64,000 bases of DNA, taken from NCBI GenBank assembly GCA_039935415.1, contig JBDTKH010000040.1, forward strand, positions 1-64,000, read 5' to 3'. The stretch comes from Palsa-870 sp039935415 (GTDB lineage Bacteria > Chloroflexota > Dormibacteria > Dormibacterales > Dormibacteraceae). Of this stretch, positions 18,305 to 27,776 are shown piece by piece (the stretch's first letter is position 1; each line of letters starts with the position of its first letter). Both the position numbers and the translations under genes were made by a program. The notes under the pieces are model-generated. The model worked only from the letters and a program-made list of their open reading frames with translations. It ran no database searches and was not told where the DNA came from.

Positions 18305-18675
18305 GGATCGCCGCAGCTTTCGTCCTCGGCGCCGCGGTCTCGCTGGCGGGCGTCCTGGTCGGTGCATGGTGGGCGCCGTTCACGGTCGGCCTGGCCATCG
18401 GCTTCGTGATACCGCGAGCGCGCGTCGCCGTTCCCGCGGGAGCCGTCTCCGGCCTGCTGGCGTGGACGCTTCCGCTGCTCGCAGCTCACGCGCGCTACGA
18501 CCTGGGGCCTGCGGCCCGAAGCCTGGCCGCGATCATGGGCTTCACGCACGAACCGGCAATCCCGATCGTCTTGACGTGCCTGGTGGGACTGCTGCTGGGA
18601 ACGACAGGCGCGTGGCTGGGGTCAGCAGTGTCTTCCCTCTCCCCATCGGGGAGAGGGTTGGCGAGAGGGGCTTAA
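18301..18675 (+). CDS. Small membrane protein after penicillin acylase
   Basis: A 124-residue hydrophobic protein with about four membrane segments. It starts at a TTG that overlaps the upstream TGA (TTGA). The last 16 residues (SLSPSGRGLARGA end) are encoded by the REP-like hairpin at 18635-18657, which also leads to the stop. The family is not recognised. Coupling to the acylase suggests a membrane partner. Confidence 0.6.
   Translation: MRIAAAFVLGAAVSLAGVLVGAWWAPFTVGLAIGFVIPRARVAVPAGAVSGLLAWTLPLLAAHARYDLGPAARSLAAIMGFTHEPAIPIVLTCLVGLLLGTTGAWLGSAVSSLSPSGRGLARGA
18635..18657. repeat. REP-like hairpin, copy 2
   Basis: CCCTCTCCCC and GGGGAGAGGG form a perfect 10-bp stem around ATC, followed by TTGGCGAGAGGGG. 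This matches the layout at 15679-15702. It forms the 3' end of the small membrane ORF and lies between convergent genes, so it could also end transcription both ways. Confidence 0.7.
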
Positions 18676-18681
18676 GTTGCA

Positions 18682-19437
18682 CTACCGGTGGTCAGCGATC
18701 TCGCGGTAGAGCGCCTCGGTCTCCTCCGCCGGTTCGACTCCGAGCTCCTTCGAAAGCAGCTGTCGGAGGTCGATGTATACGCGGACCGCTTCGGCGCGGT
18801 CGCCCATCCGCGCCTGCACGCGCATGAGCCTGCGGTAGCCCGACTCGCGGTAAGGCTCCAGCCTCACCGCCTCGCGCGCGTGGGTCAGCGCGAGCTCGAC
18901 CTCGCCGTTGGCAACGAGCGCCTCCACTCTGCAGTCCAGCGCCCGCACCAGCATCGAGGCCAGCGCCTCGCGGCGAGCGTGCGCCCAGGGCCCGTCGTCA
19001 CCCGCCAGGAACGGCCGCCGGAGAATTGTGGTGGCGATCAGCGACGGCCCGTAAGCCGCGCCCGGCTTCCCCGCGGCCAGCGCCCCCTCGGCCGCGTCGA
19101 CCCCGGCGGAGGCGGCTTCGATGTCCACCCAGGTCTCCGCGAGCGGCGTGAGCTGGTAGCAGCCGAACGCGCTTCCGATGATTCGCGTGCGATCCAGGCC
19201 AATCGATCCGAGGTGCGTGCGTAGCTTGCTCACGATCGCGCTCAAGGCCAGGTTCCAGGAAGCCGGAAGCGCCTCGGGCCACAACGCATCGGCCAGCTCG
19301 GCCTGGGTGACCGCCCGCTTCCGCTCGGTGATCAGGTAAGCGAGCACGAACCTCCCCTGAGGGCCGCCCAGCTTAGACTCGCGAAGGAGGCGAGACCCGT
19401 TCTCGACCTGGACCTCGCCCGTGAGATAGATCCTCAT
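18682..19437 (-). CDS. BTAD-domain transcriptional regulator
   Basis: A 251-residue SARP-like regulator. An OmpR-type winged helix occupies about 1-95 (QAELADALWPEALPASWNLALSAIVSKLRTHL). A bacterial transcriptional activation domain of TPR-like helices follows (ALTHAREAVRLEPYRESGYRRLMRVQARMGDRAEAVRVY). The open frame runs 22 codons further upstream, but the ATG at 19437 fits the usual MRIYLTGEV start. It is divergent from the DUF1059 gene at 19515. Confidence 0.88.
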   Translation of the reverse strand: MRIYLTGEVQVENGSRLLRESKLGGPQGRFVLAYLITERKRAVTQAELADALWPEALPASWNLALSAIVSKLRTHLGSIGLDRTRIIGSAFGCYQLTPLAETWVDIEAASAGVDAAEGALAAGKPGAAYGPSLIATTILRRPFLAGDDGPWAHARREALASMLVRALDCRVEALVANGEVELALTHAREAVRLEPYRESGYRRLMRVQARMGDRAEAVRVYIDLRQLLSKELGVEPAEETEALYREIADHR

Positions 19438-19514
19438 ACAAGAGTTGCCAAAGATTCGCCAAACCCCACCGGCGAAGATGCTACCGCCGGTCCGGAACGG
19501 CACAAGGAGAAGAC

Positions 19515-19667
19515 ATGAAGAAGCGAGTCGAATGTGAGTGTGGATGGGTCCTGGAAACCGACGACGAGGATGAGCTCGTCAAGGGGGTCACGAACCACGC
19601 GCGCGAGGTGCACCACATGGAAGGTGTGACGCGCGAGCAGGTCCTGGCCCAGGCGAAGCCCGTCTAG
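19515..19667 (+). CDS. DUF1059 family small protein
   Basis: A 50-residue protein starting MKKRVECECGW. The CxCGW, the acidic stretch ETDDEDELV and NHAREVHHME match DUF1059 proteins, whose role is unknown; the Cys and His residues could bind metal. ATG 19515 follows AAGGAG. The YCII-like gene follows 52 bp downstream. Confidence 0.85.
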   Translation: MKKRVECECGWVLETDDEDELVKGVTNHAREVHHMEGVTREQVLAQAKPV

Positions 19668-19719
19668 CTCCAGAACCAAAGTCACGCCACCCGCCGGGTG
19701 GTGAAGAAAAGGAGTCGAC

Positions 19720-20067
19720 GTGAAATACCTCTATCTCTTGTATGCCGACGAATCGAAGATGCCCGCACCGGGCAGCCCCACCTTCGACGCCCAGAACGAC
19801 GCGTACAACAAGTACTACGAAGTTCTGGACGGGAAGGGCCTGTTCAAGGCCGGCGACCCGGTCATGCCGTCGCAGACCTCCAAAACGGTGCGCGTCCGCA
19901 ACTCCGCGACCAAAGCGGACTCCGGTCCGTTCGCCCACGGTGGCGACCAGGTGATCGGGTTCTACGTGATCGACGCGAAGGACATCGATGAGGCCGTCGC
20001 CTACGCCGCCAAGTGCCCGGCCGCATCGGTGGGAGCCGTGGAGGTCCGCCCAATAGTCCAGATGTAG
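19720..20067 (+). CDS. YCII-related (DGPF-type) domain protein
   Basis: A 115-residue ferredoxin-like-fold protein. It opens MKYLYLLYADE and holds ADSGPFAHGGDQVIGFYVIDAKDIDEAV, the DGPF-type core in which GPF and the following helix are conserved. Members are often co-encoded with ECF sigma factors, but none is adjacent here. ATG 19720 follows AAAGGAG. Confidence 0.88.
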   Translation: MKYLYLLYADESKMPAPGSPTFDAQNDAYNKYYEVLDGKGLFKAGDPVMPSQTSKTVRVRNSATKADSGPFAHGGDQVIGFYVIDAKDIDEAVAYAAKCPAASVGAVEVRPIVQM

Positions 20068-20227
20068 ACCCTGTTGGCCGGCGGCCTCCGTGCCGCCGGC
20101 CGGCGCTCCCGCGGCGTTGCGTCAAAGCGCGCCCGTTGACGAGAACCGCACCGAGTGATAGGTTCGCCCCGACTCTGTAACAAACGTTTCGGGACGGCGC
20201 CGCAGCCGCCAAAGGGAGAGGTAGCAC

Positions 20228-21768
20228 TTGGACGACCATGCGCATCATGCCGACGTCCGCGATCTGGCGAGGTTCGGATACCAGCAGGAGCTGCGCCGAG
20301 CCTTAGGCGTCTACTCGAGCTTCGCCGTCGCCTTCTCGTACATCTCGCCGTCGACAGGCATCTTCACCCTGTTCATCCTCGGCATCTCACTCGCCGGGGG
20401 TGGTTCTTCTGGAGCTGGCCCATCGTCGTGATCGGACAGCTGCTGATCGGGCTCAACTTCGCCGAGGTCAGCTCACACTTCCCGGTCGCGGGATCCGTCT
20501 ACCAGTGGACGAAATACCTGTCCAACCGGACGTACGCGTGGTTCAGCGGCTGGATCTACCTGTTCGCGGGCGTGCTGACGGTCGCAGCGGTCGTCGCCAC
20601 CGTTCCGCTCGTCCTGATCCCGTTGCTCAACAACCTGGGCATGAACATCCCAAGCACGCTGGACGCAGAGCGGAACGTCGCGGCCATAGTGCTCCTGAGC
20701 ACGACCCTGCTGAGCATCTTCGGCGTGAGGATCGTGGCGTTCGTCAACAACACCGGTGTCGTGTTCGAGATCCTCGGGATGGTGGTGTTCGCGCTCATCC
20801 TTTTGCTCTTCTACCACCACCAGTCCCTGTCGGTGTTCACCGACACCAGCTACCTCGGGTCGGGCTTCAGCAACCAGGCAGGCGTCTTCCTGGCCGCCAT
20901 GTTCATGTCCCTGTTCGTGATCTACGGATTCGACACGGCGAGCACCCTCGCCGAGGAGACCAAGAACCCGCGCAGGCAAGCGCCCCGCGCGGTCCTCGCC
21001 TCGATCATCGGTGCAGCCATCATCGGCGCGATCTTCCTGATCGCCGTGATCATCGCGGTCCCCGGCGACATGAGCAAGTTCATCGCCGACATCAACGCCG
21101 GCAAGGACCCCTTTCCGCTGGTCACGATCATCGAGGCCAACTTCCCAGGATGGGCGTCGAACCTCTATCTATTCGTGGTCTTCGCGGCCATCTACGTGTG
21201 CTGCCTCGCCATCCAGACGTCGACCATCCGTCTCGCGTTCGGCATGGGACGCGACGGAAAGCTGCCTCTCGCAAAGTACTACAACAACGTCAACTCCAGC
21301 CTTCACACTCCGATCGGCACCTGCATCGTGATCGGCGTGCTCGCCGGCCTTCCCCTCGTCTACTACGCCGGCGCCGGCATCATCGCCATCGGGGCGACCG
21401 GGATGATCTACCTCTCGTACATCCTCGGCAACATCGCCATCCTCGGCGCCCGCCTCCGCGGCTGGCCGAAGGAGAAGACTCCGTTTTCGCTCGGCCAGTG
21501 GGGCACCATCGTCAACGTCCTCGCACTCGTGTGGGGCATCGCGATGGAGATCAACTTCCTGTGGCCGAGAAACGCACTGGTCGGAGGCCAGAACCCTCCA
21601 CTCAGCGCTCTTCCGAATATCACCATCGGCGCGCCGATCGGCAACATCCCCGTCTTCGAGTTCACCCTGGGCGTGATCCTGCTCGTGGGCGTCATCTACT
21701 ACCTGATCGCTCAGCGCAACGCGCCCGAAACGCGGGCCATCGCACCCGCCGAAGCTCCAGCGGTCTAA
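20228..21768 (+). CDS. APC-family amino acid permease (apparent frameshift)
   Basis: A 12-helix cationic/neutral amino acid or polyamine permease of about 513 residues. Codons from TTG 20228 encode RDLARFGYQQELRRALGVYSSFAVAFSYISPSTGIFTLF, the usual opening. After GISLAGG the reading moves one base at the G5 run near 20396-20402, and WFFWSWPIVVIGQLLIGLNFAE continues in the other frame to the stop at 21768. A missing G would repair it. This may be a sequencing error rather than a real lesion. GGGAGAGG precedes the TTG. Confidence 0.83.
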
Positions 21769-21778
21769 CACCTCACTC

Positions 21779-21806
21779 GGGGGGCCGGAGTCGAATCCGG
21801 CCTCCC
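21779..21806. terminator. Hairpin after the APC permease
   Basis: GGGGGGCCGGA (21779-21789) pairs with TCCGGCCTCCC (21796-21806) as an 11-bp stem with one G-U pair and a 6-nt loop. It begins 10 bp after the permease stop codon. No T-run follows, so it is a terminator candidate or a REP-like repeat. Confidence 0.55.
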
Positions 21807-21823
21807 GCTAATGTCATCCGGAC

Positions 21824-24241
21824 GTGAGAACCCAGGCACGCGTGGTCGTGATCGGCGGTGGCGTGGGCGGCGCAGCCATCCTTTATTGGCTCACCCGCCT
21901 GGGCTGGACCGAGATCACGCTCGTCGAAAGGTCGCGCGTGACCAGCGGCTCGACCTTCCACTCCGCCGGGCTGGTCGGACAGCTGCGTGGCTCCCTGAGC
22001 CTGGCCCAGATGATGATGAACTCGGTCGAGCTCTACCGGTCCCTTGGCAAAGAGGTGGGCATGGAGACCGGCTGGCACGAGGTCGGCTCGCTTCGCCTGG
22101 CCTCGAGCGCCGAGCGGATGGAGGAGCTGTCGCGACAGGCGGGTTGGGCCAAGACGTTCGGCCTGCCGCTGGCGCTGGTCTCGGCCAAAGAGTCGCAGCG
22201 CATGTTTCCGCCAATGTCCACGGACGGCGTGCTCGGCGCGGCGTTCCTGCCCACCGACGGCTACATCGACCCGAGCCAGCTCACCTTCGCGCTCGTCGAG
22301 GGCGCGCGACGCCGCGGGGCCGAGATCTGCGAGGACACCCGCGTCACCGGCATCGAGGTGCGCGACGGTCGGGTGCGCCGCGTCGTGACCAACCGTGGGG
22401 ACATCGAGACCGAGCTGGTGGTCAACGCGGGCGGCATGTTCGCGCCGGAGATCGGTCGCCTGGCCGGCGTCAACGTCCCGCTCATCTCGATGGCTCACGA
22501 ATACCTGATCACGAGACCGGCGGGTCTGCCTCTAGACATGCCCACCATGCGCGACCCGTCGCTCCTGGTCTACTACCGGCCCGAGTCGGGCGGCCTGATC
22601 ATGGGCGGCTACGAGCGCGACCCCGCGCCGTGGAGCCTCGACGGCATCCCCGCCGATTTCAACGGCCGGCTGCTGGAGCCGGACTGGGACCGCTTCGAGC
22701 CGCTGATGACAAACGCGATCGTGCGCACGCCCTCGATCAAGGACGCGGAGGTCGTGCGCCTCGTCAACGGCCCCGAGGCGTTCACGCCTGACGGCGAATT
22801 CATCCTCGGACCGTCCGAGGTTCGCGGTTTCTGGGTCGCCGCGGGATTCTGCGCGCATGGCCTGGCCGGCGCCGGCGGCATGGGCCGCCTCGTCGCCGAG
22901 TGGATCGTCGAGGGCCGCCCGAGCCTCGACACCTGGGAGATGGACTCGCGCCGGTTCGGCCGCCACTACACCAGCCGCGAGTACACGCTGGCGCGGACGC
23001 GCGAGGTGTATTCGACCTACTACGACGTCAAGTACCCGGGCCACGAGCGCGGTGCGGGGCGTCCGCTGCGCCTCTCGCCCATCTATTCGCGTTTGTCGGA
23101 GCTCGGCGCTGCCTTTGGCGAGAAGTCGGGATGGGAGCGCGCCAACTGGTTCGAGCCGAACGCCGCGCGAGGTGATGAGTCGCTGCGGCCGCGCGGATGG
23201 GCCGGCCGCCTGTGGTCGCCGGCGATCGGCTCCGAGCACCTTGGGTGCCGCGAGGCGGCCGCGCTCTTCGACTTCACGTCGTTCGCCAAGATCGAGGTCC
23301 GCGGGCGCGGCGCAGCAGATTTTCTCGAGAGCCTCACCGACAACCGCGTGGCGCGGGCGGTCGGCGCCCTCACCTACACACAGATGCTCAACGAGGGCGG
23401 CGGAATCGAGTGCGACTTCACAGTGACCCGCCTGGCCGAGGACCGCTTCCGCGTCATCACGGGCACCGCGTTCGGCCAGCACGACCTCTCGTGGATCAGG
23501 GACCACGCACCCGACGACGGGTCGGTCCAGGTCGAGGACGTCACGTCGGCGTACGCGTGTATCGGGCTGTGGGGGCCGAACGCGCGCGACATCCTTCAGC
23601 CGCCGACCCCGACCCCCATCAACAACGCCGCCTTTCCGTTCATGACCGCCCAGCAGCTGGCCGTCGGCTCGGTGCCGTGCCTCGCGCTGCGCGTGACGTA
23701 CGTGGGCGAGCTCGGATGGGAGCTCTACTGCCCGACCGAGTTCGGCCTGCGGCTATGGGACACCATCTGGGAGTCGGGGCGCGACAAGGGCCTCGTCGCG
23801 GGCGGCTACAAGGCTGTCGAGTCGCTGCGCCTGGAGAAGGGGTACCCCGCCTGGGGCTCGGACATCGGCCCCGATGCGGACCCGTACGAGAGCGGCCTCG
23901 GCTTCTGCGTCAAGCTGGACAAGGGCGAGTTCGTCGGACGCACGGCCCTCCTCAAGAAGCGCGAAACCCCGGCCGCCACCAGGCTGGCGTGCCTGGTGCT
24001 GGACGATCCCCGCTCGGTCGCCCTGGGCTCAGAGCCGGTGCGCATCGAGGGAAAGGTCGCCGGTCGGGTGACAAGTGGTGGCTACGGATACACGGTTGAG
24101 CGCTCGATCGCATATGCATACGTACCCGCCTTCGCGACCGCCGGCACGCGAGTAGAAGTGGAAATCTTCGGCACATGGGTCTCAGGCGCGATCACCAGAG
24201 ACCCCCTTTACGACCCCTCCGGCGCAAGAGTCAGGAGCTGA
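21824..24241 (+). CDS. FAD-dependent oxidoreductase fused to GcvT-like domain
   Basis: An 805-residue protein with the dimethylglycine/sarcosine dehydrogenase layout. The N-terminal FAD domain has VVVIGGGVGGAAILYWL (8-24) and STFHSAGLVGQLR, where the His of HSAGL is where such enzymes may attach FAD. A FAO_M-like linker at about 370-425 precedes an aminomethyltransferase (GcvT) domain from about 430, with VTYVGELGWELY and ESLRLEKGYPAWGSDIG. A GcvT C-terminal barrel ends the protein. It likely oxidatively demethylates an N-methylated glycine and passes the one-carbon unit to folate. Start GTG 21824. Confidence 0.9.
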   Translation: MRTQARVVVIGGGVGGAAILYWLTRLGWTEITLVERSRVTSGSTFHSAGLVGQLRGSLSLAQMMMNSVELYRSLGKEVGMETGWHEVGSLRLASSAERMEELSRQAGWAKTFGLPLALVSAKESQRMFPPMSTDGVLGAAFLPTDGYIDPSQLTFALVEGARRRGAEICEDTRVTGIEVRDGRVRRVVTNRGDIETELVVNAGGMFAPEIGRLAGVNVPLISMAHEYLITRPAGLPLDMPTMRDPSLLVYYRPESGGLIMGGYERDPAPWSLDGIPADFNGRLLEPDWDRFEPLMTNAIVRTPSIKDAEVVRLVNGPEAFTPDGEFILGPSEVRGFWVAAGFCAHGLAGAGGMGRLVAEWIVEGRPSLDTWEMDSRRFGRHYTSREYTLARTREVYSTYYDVKYPGHERGAGRPLRLSPIYSRLSELGAAFGEKSGWERANWFEPNAARGDESLRPRGWAGRLWSPAIGSEHLGCREAAALFDFTSFAKIEVRGRGAADFLESLTDNRVARAVGALTYTQMLNEGGGIECDFTVTRLAEDRFRVITGTAFGQHDLSWIRDHAPDDGSVQVEDVTSAYACIGLWGPNARDILQPPTPTPINNAAFPFMTAQQLAVGSVPCLALRVTYVGELGWELYCPTEFGLRLWDTIWESGRDKGLVAGGYKAVESLRLEKGYPAWGSDIGPDADPYESGLGFCVKLDKGEFVGRTALLKKRETPAATRLACLVLDDPRSVALGSEPVRIEGKVAGRVTSGGYGYTVERSIAYAYVPAFATAGTRVEVEIFGTWVSGAITRDPLYDPSGARVRS

Positions 24242-24358
24242 GCCATTCCCATCTCCCGCAAAGCGGAAGATGGATGGGGTCCTCGAGGCAATACTCGACC
24301 GCTTATCGCCTCCTCCCCAACCGACTCTCCGTTCGCGCTGCTATGAGTGAGGGCGCGC

Positions 24359-25000
24359 TCAGCTTGTGTGCCCGAAGACAAGGAGATGCGCCGCCCGCTC
24401 GCCCTCGCCCGCTCGCTGATGATCTGCGAGCCTGAGCCCGGCAGAGCTCGCGACCGACACCACTTCCTCCACGGGTCGGATCTTGAACCCGTAGGGCGTG
24501 GTCGGCATCTCGGCCATCATCTGCGGGTCGCCGATTCCGACCACGGCCCGCCCTGGAAGAGAGAGCACCCGTGCAAGCTCCCGGAACGCCTGGTCCAACT
24601 CAGGGATGAAATAGAGCGTGTTGTTCGTGATGACGCCGTCCAGCGAACGATCGGCAAGCGGCAGCTGTGTCATGGACGCCGAGTGAAGGTGAAGCCGGCC
24701 GGCCACGACCTCGCGCCGAAATCTCCGCGCGGCGCGGCTCAGCATCGTCGTGGACAGCTCGACTCCGTGGACCTGCCCCTGAGCGCCCACGCGATCGAGC
24801 AGCAGGGAGAGCCCCAGTCCCCCGCCGAAACCAAGATCCGCCACGACCGCGCCGGGTTGAACGGCAGCGGCCTCGGCAGCTCTCGCGATCAGCCCGGCGT
24901 TTGAACGGTTCAGCAGGATGGCGACCACGCGTCCGCGCAGGCCGGCGGGCCTTCCCAGCTGCGCGGCGAGACCTGCATTCACCCAGCTTCGGAAACTCAT
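24359..25000 (-). CDS. Class I SAM-dependent methyltransferase
   Basis: A 213-residue methyltransferase. VVADLGFGGGLGLSLLL is motif I with DxGxGxG, HGVELSTTML the acidic-loop region, and DGVITNNTLYFIPELDQAFRELARVL the motif IV region. The substrate is unknown. A short gap separates it from the minus-strand membrane gene at 25050. Confidence 0.85.
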   Translation of the reverse strand: MSFRSWVNAGLAAQLGRPAGLRGRVVAILLNRSNAGLIARAAEAAAVQPGAVVADLGFGGGLGLSLLLDRVGAQGQVHGVELSTTMLSRAARRFRREVVAGRLHLHSASMTQLPLADRSLDGVITNNTLYFIPELDQAFRELARVLSLPGRAVVGIGDPQMMAEMPTTPYGFKIRPVEEVVSVASSAGLRLADHQRAGEGERAAHLLVFGHTS

Positions 25001-25049
25001 CGCACGGAAAGGCCCGCAGGATCGATCAGCCGCTCTTGCGCCTTGGAAC

Positions 25050-25436
25050 TCAGCTGAGGATCCCGTGCCTCGCGTTCCACCGCTGGGCGCCCTGGTACGC
25101 GTCGACCATTCCCCAGATCCACGCTCCGATCGCCAGCGGTATCCCGATCAAGAAAATGGCAAGCGCCCATCCAATTAGATAAAGCACCAGGATGGCAACC
25201 CCGACGCCAACGTCTCCGTTGATCATCGAACCGACACCGGGTAGGAAGAACGACACGATGAGGCTGACGGCCGGGTTCTTCGGCGCCACCACCATCGCTC
25301 CAGGTGCGGAGGGGGCCATGTAGCCCTGGCCGACCACGGCCATCGGCGCGTTCGGAACCCACTGACGGCCATCCCAGCGCCATCTGCCGTCGGGCGAGAC
25401 CTGCACGGGACCCTGGGGTGGTTGCTGCTCGGCCAT
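25050..25436 (-). CDS. DUF2510-like/TM2-like membrane protein
   Basis: A 128-residue protein. The N-terminal SPDGRWRWDGRQWVPN is a WxWDGxxW motif of DUF2510-like domains. Two hydrophobic segments follow, with SLIVSFFLPGVGSMINGDVGVG and a glycine-rich turn, as in TM2-type proteins. Function is unknown. Start ATG 25436. Confidence 0.75.
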   Translation of the reverse strand: MAEQQPPQGPVQVSPDGRWRWDGRQWVPNAPMAVVGQGYMAPSAPGAMVVAPKNPAVSLIVSFFLPGVGSMINGDVGVGVAILVLYLIGWALAIFLIGIPLAIGAWIWGMVDAYQGAQRWNARHGILS

Positions 25437-25475
25437 CGCAAGGGCATCTTGTGCCGACCGCCTCAGCAGGTCAAG

Positions 25476-26360
25476 TCACCTCGAAGCTTCCTCAAGATAC
25501 CTGTCGAACTCGACCTCGCCGGCCGTGGACAGCATCCGCGTGAAGTGTTTTGCCGAGTAGCCCTTGAAGTCGAAGTCCAGCTCCGAGATCCCGCTCTGCA
25601 GCACACCCCACATTGCCTCGCGGAAATCGGACATGAAGCGCATCAACCGCAGTGCGGCGAGATCCTGCGCTCGCTCGACGCCGAAGTACGCGGCGAGCAG
25701 CCGGCGGTCGTCCTCGACCTCAAAGTCATGGTTCACCGAAAGGTTGGCCAGGTCGAAGAACCGATCCCCCATCCCCGCGTACTCCCAGTCGACGATCCGA
25801 ATGGCGCCGTCGTCCAGGAAGTTCGCGTTCAGCAGGTCGTTGTGGCACGGCACGACGGGCTGCGGGCCGCGGGCCGCGCGGATCTTCTCCGACACCTCGA
25901 GGGCGTCGCCGAACTCGCTGGGGATCGCCACGCCGTTGGCCTCGGCCTCGGCGCGGTAATCGTCGACCACCGCGTAGGCGTCGAACCGGCCCGGGATCGC
26001 CGCCGCGCCGTGGAACCGCCGCAGCGCTTCGGCCACGCGTGGGAGCGTCGCGGCGCTGCGCATCTCGTCGACCGGGATCGGGCGCCCGTTGATGAAGCGC
26101 GTGACCAGCCAGCCCCCCGACTCGACGAAATCGGCGACGGACGGCCCGACGCCGACCTCCTCGGCGCGCAGGCTCGCCGCGTGCTCGACGGCGCGATCGA
26201 TGCCCAGCAGCTCGGTCTTGGCCCCGCCCATCCGCAACACGTAGACCGCCCCCTCGACGTCGACCTTGAAGTTGCGGTTGGTGATGCCGCCCCCAAGCGT
26301 CTCGATCGTCGCGCGGCGTCCCGGCCACAGCCGCTCGACGGCTGCCGAGACCCCATCCAC
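25476..26360 (-). CDS. Choline kinase-like phosphotransferase
   Basis: A 294-residue aminoglycoside-phosphotransferase-fold kinase. VVPCHNDLLNANFL holds the catalytic Brenner motif HxDxxxxN, and IRIVDWEYAGMGDRFFDLAN the metal-binding DWE. The N-lobe has GGGITNRNFKV. These features fit choline or ethanolamine kinases. The frame is open to 26438, but that region overlaps the aminotransferase start; GTG 26360 gives the usual length. It is divergent from the amine-catabolism operon. Confidence 0.82.
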   Translation of the reverse strand: MDGVSAAVERLWPGRRATIETLGGGITNRNFKVDVEGAVYVLRMGGAKTELLGIDRAVEHAASLRAEEVGVGPSVADFVESGGWLVTRFINGRPIPVDEMRSAATLPRVAEALRRFHGAAAIPGRFDAYAVVDDYRAEAEANGVAIPSEFGDALEVSEKIRAARGPQPVVPCHNDLLNANFLDDGAIRIVDWEYAGMGDRFFDLANLSVNHDFEVEDDRRLLAAYFGVERAQDLAALRLMRFMSDFREAMWGVLQSGISELDFDFKGYSAKHFTRMLSTAGEVEFDRYLEEASR

Positions 26361-26383
26361 AGTCGCGGATCGTATCTGCTTGA

Positions 26384-27757
26384 ATGGGCCGCGTGAGCCC
26401 CACCCCCGACCCCTCCCCACAAGTGGGGCGGGGCACAACCCAGCGATCTACCCATACGGAGCTGGCCGAGCTCCGCGCGAAATACGTCCCGCGCGGCATC
26501 ACGACCGCCCACCCGCTGGTCGCCGACCGCGCCCAGGGATCCGAGCTCTGGGACGTCGACGGGCGCCGCTACATCGACTTCGCGGGCGGCATCGGCGTCA
26601 TGAACGTCGGCCACGGCCACCCCCGCGTCATGGCGGCCGTCCGCGAGCAGCTGGAGCGCACCACCCACACCTCCTTCCAGGTCGTCATGTACGAGTCGTA
26701 CCTGCGCCTCGCCGAGCGACTGTGCGAGGTCGCCCCGCTCGAGGGCCCGACGAAGGCGATCTTCTTCAGCACCGGCGCCGAGGCGATCGAGAACGCGGTC
26801 AAGATCGCCCGCGCGAAAACCGGCCGCCCCGCGGTGGTCAGCTTCCGCGGCAGCTTCCACGGCCGGACGCTGCTGGCGTTGAGCCTGACCGGCTCGGTCA
26901 ACCCCTACAAGCAGAACTTCGGTCCGTACGCGGCCGAGATCTACCAGTCGCAATTCCCCTACGAGTACCGCGGCTGGAGCACCGAGCGCGCCATCGCGTC
27001 CCTGGAAAGCCTGTTCGAATCGGAGGTTTCGCCCAGCCGCGTCGCCGCGGTGATCATCGAGCCGGTGCTGGGCGAGGGCGGGTTCGTCCCCGCGCCGGCG
27101 GATTTCCTGCGCCGGCTCCGCGACCTCACGACTCGCCACGGGATCCTTCTCATCGTCGACGAGATCCAGACCGGGTTTGGCCGCACGGGCAAGTTCTTCG
27201 CCATCGAGCACTCGGGCGTGCAGCCCGACCTGGTGGCGGTCGCCAAGAGCCTGGCGGCCGGCTTCCCGCTGTCCGGAGTCGTCGGTCGGGCGGACGTCAT
27301 GGACGCACCCGACCCCGGTGGCCTGGGTGGAACGTACGGCGGCAACCCCGTCGCATGCGCCGCCGGCGTGGCCGTGATGGACGTCATGCGCGACGAGAAG
27401 CTGCCGGAGCGCGCGGCCAGGATCGGGTCTGTGCTCGAGGAACGGATGCAGAGCTGGGCCGCGGAGCACGACCTGGTCGGCGACGTGCGCGTGATGGGCG
27501 CGATGGCCGGCATGGAGCTCGTGCGCGACCGCAAGACCAAGGAGCCGGCCGACAAGGAGACCGCCAAGATCCTGGTCGCCGCGCGGGAGAAGGGCCTCAT
27601 CGTGCTTCGCGCCGGCACGCACCACAACGTGATTCGCACGCTCATGCCGCTGACCATCCCCGACGACCAGCTCGACGAGGGGATGGACATCCTGGGGGCG
27701 GCCCTCGGCGAAGTCGCCGCCGAAGCGAAGAGATCGGCGAGCGCAACTCACTCTTAG
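26384..27757 (+). CDS. gabT: 4-aminobutyrate/putrescine-type aminotransferase
   Basis: A class III PLP aminotransferase of up to 457 residues. IIEPVLGEGGFVPAP and VDEIQTGFGRTGKFFAIEHSG are the conserved active-site region. VAVAKSLAAGFPLSGVVG holds the PLP-binding Lys. It likely transfers the amino group of GABA or putrescine to 2-oxoglutarate or pyruvate. ATG 26384 and GTG 26393 are possible starts, but residues 4-17 are encoded by a REP-like hairpin and are probably not functional protein. The dehydrogenase gene follows 19 bp downstream. Confidence 0.9.
   Translation: MGRVSPTPDPSPQVGRGTTQRSTHTELAELRAKYVPRGITTAHPLVADRAQGSELWDVDGRRYIDFAGGIGVMNVGHGHPRVMAAVREQLERTTHTSFQVVMYESYLRLAERLCEVAPLEGPTKAIFFSTGAEAIENAVKIARAKTGRPAVVSFRGSFHGRTLLALSLTGSVNPYKQNFGPYAAEIYQSQFPYEYRGWSTERAIASLESLFESEVSPSRVAAVIIEPVLGEGGFVPAPADFLRRLRDLTTRHGILLIVDEIQTGFGRTGKFFAIEHSGVQPDLVAVAKSLAAGFPLSGVVGRADVMDAPDPGGLGGTYGGNPVACAAGVAVMDVMRDEKLPERAARIGSVLEERMQSWAAEHDLVGDVRVMGAMAGMELVRDRKTKEPADKETAKILVAAREKGLIVLRAGTHHNVIRTLMPLTIPDDQLDEGMDILGAALGEVAAEAKRSASATHS
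26410..26433. repeat. REP-like hairpin inside gabT 5' end
   Basis: CCCCTCCCCAC and GTGGGGCGGGG form an 11-bp stem with one unpaired-type mismatch and an AA loop. It resembles the hairpins at 15679 and 18635. It lies in the first codons of the aminotransferase ORF, which casts doubt on the upstream start codons and could affect translation. Confidence 0.6.
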
Positions 27758-27776
27758 GAAAACTGGGGAGGGCTTC

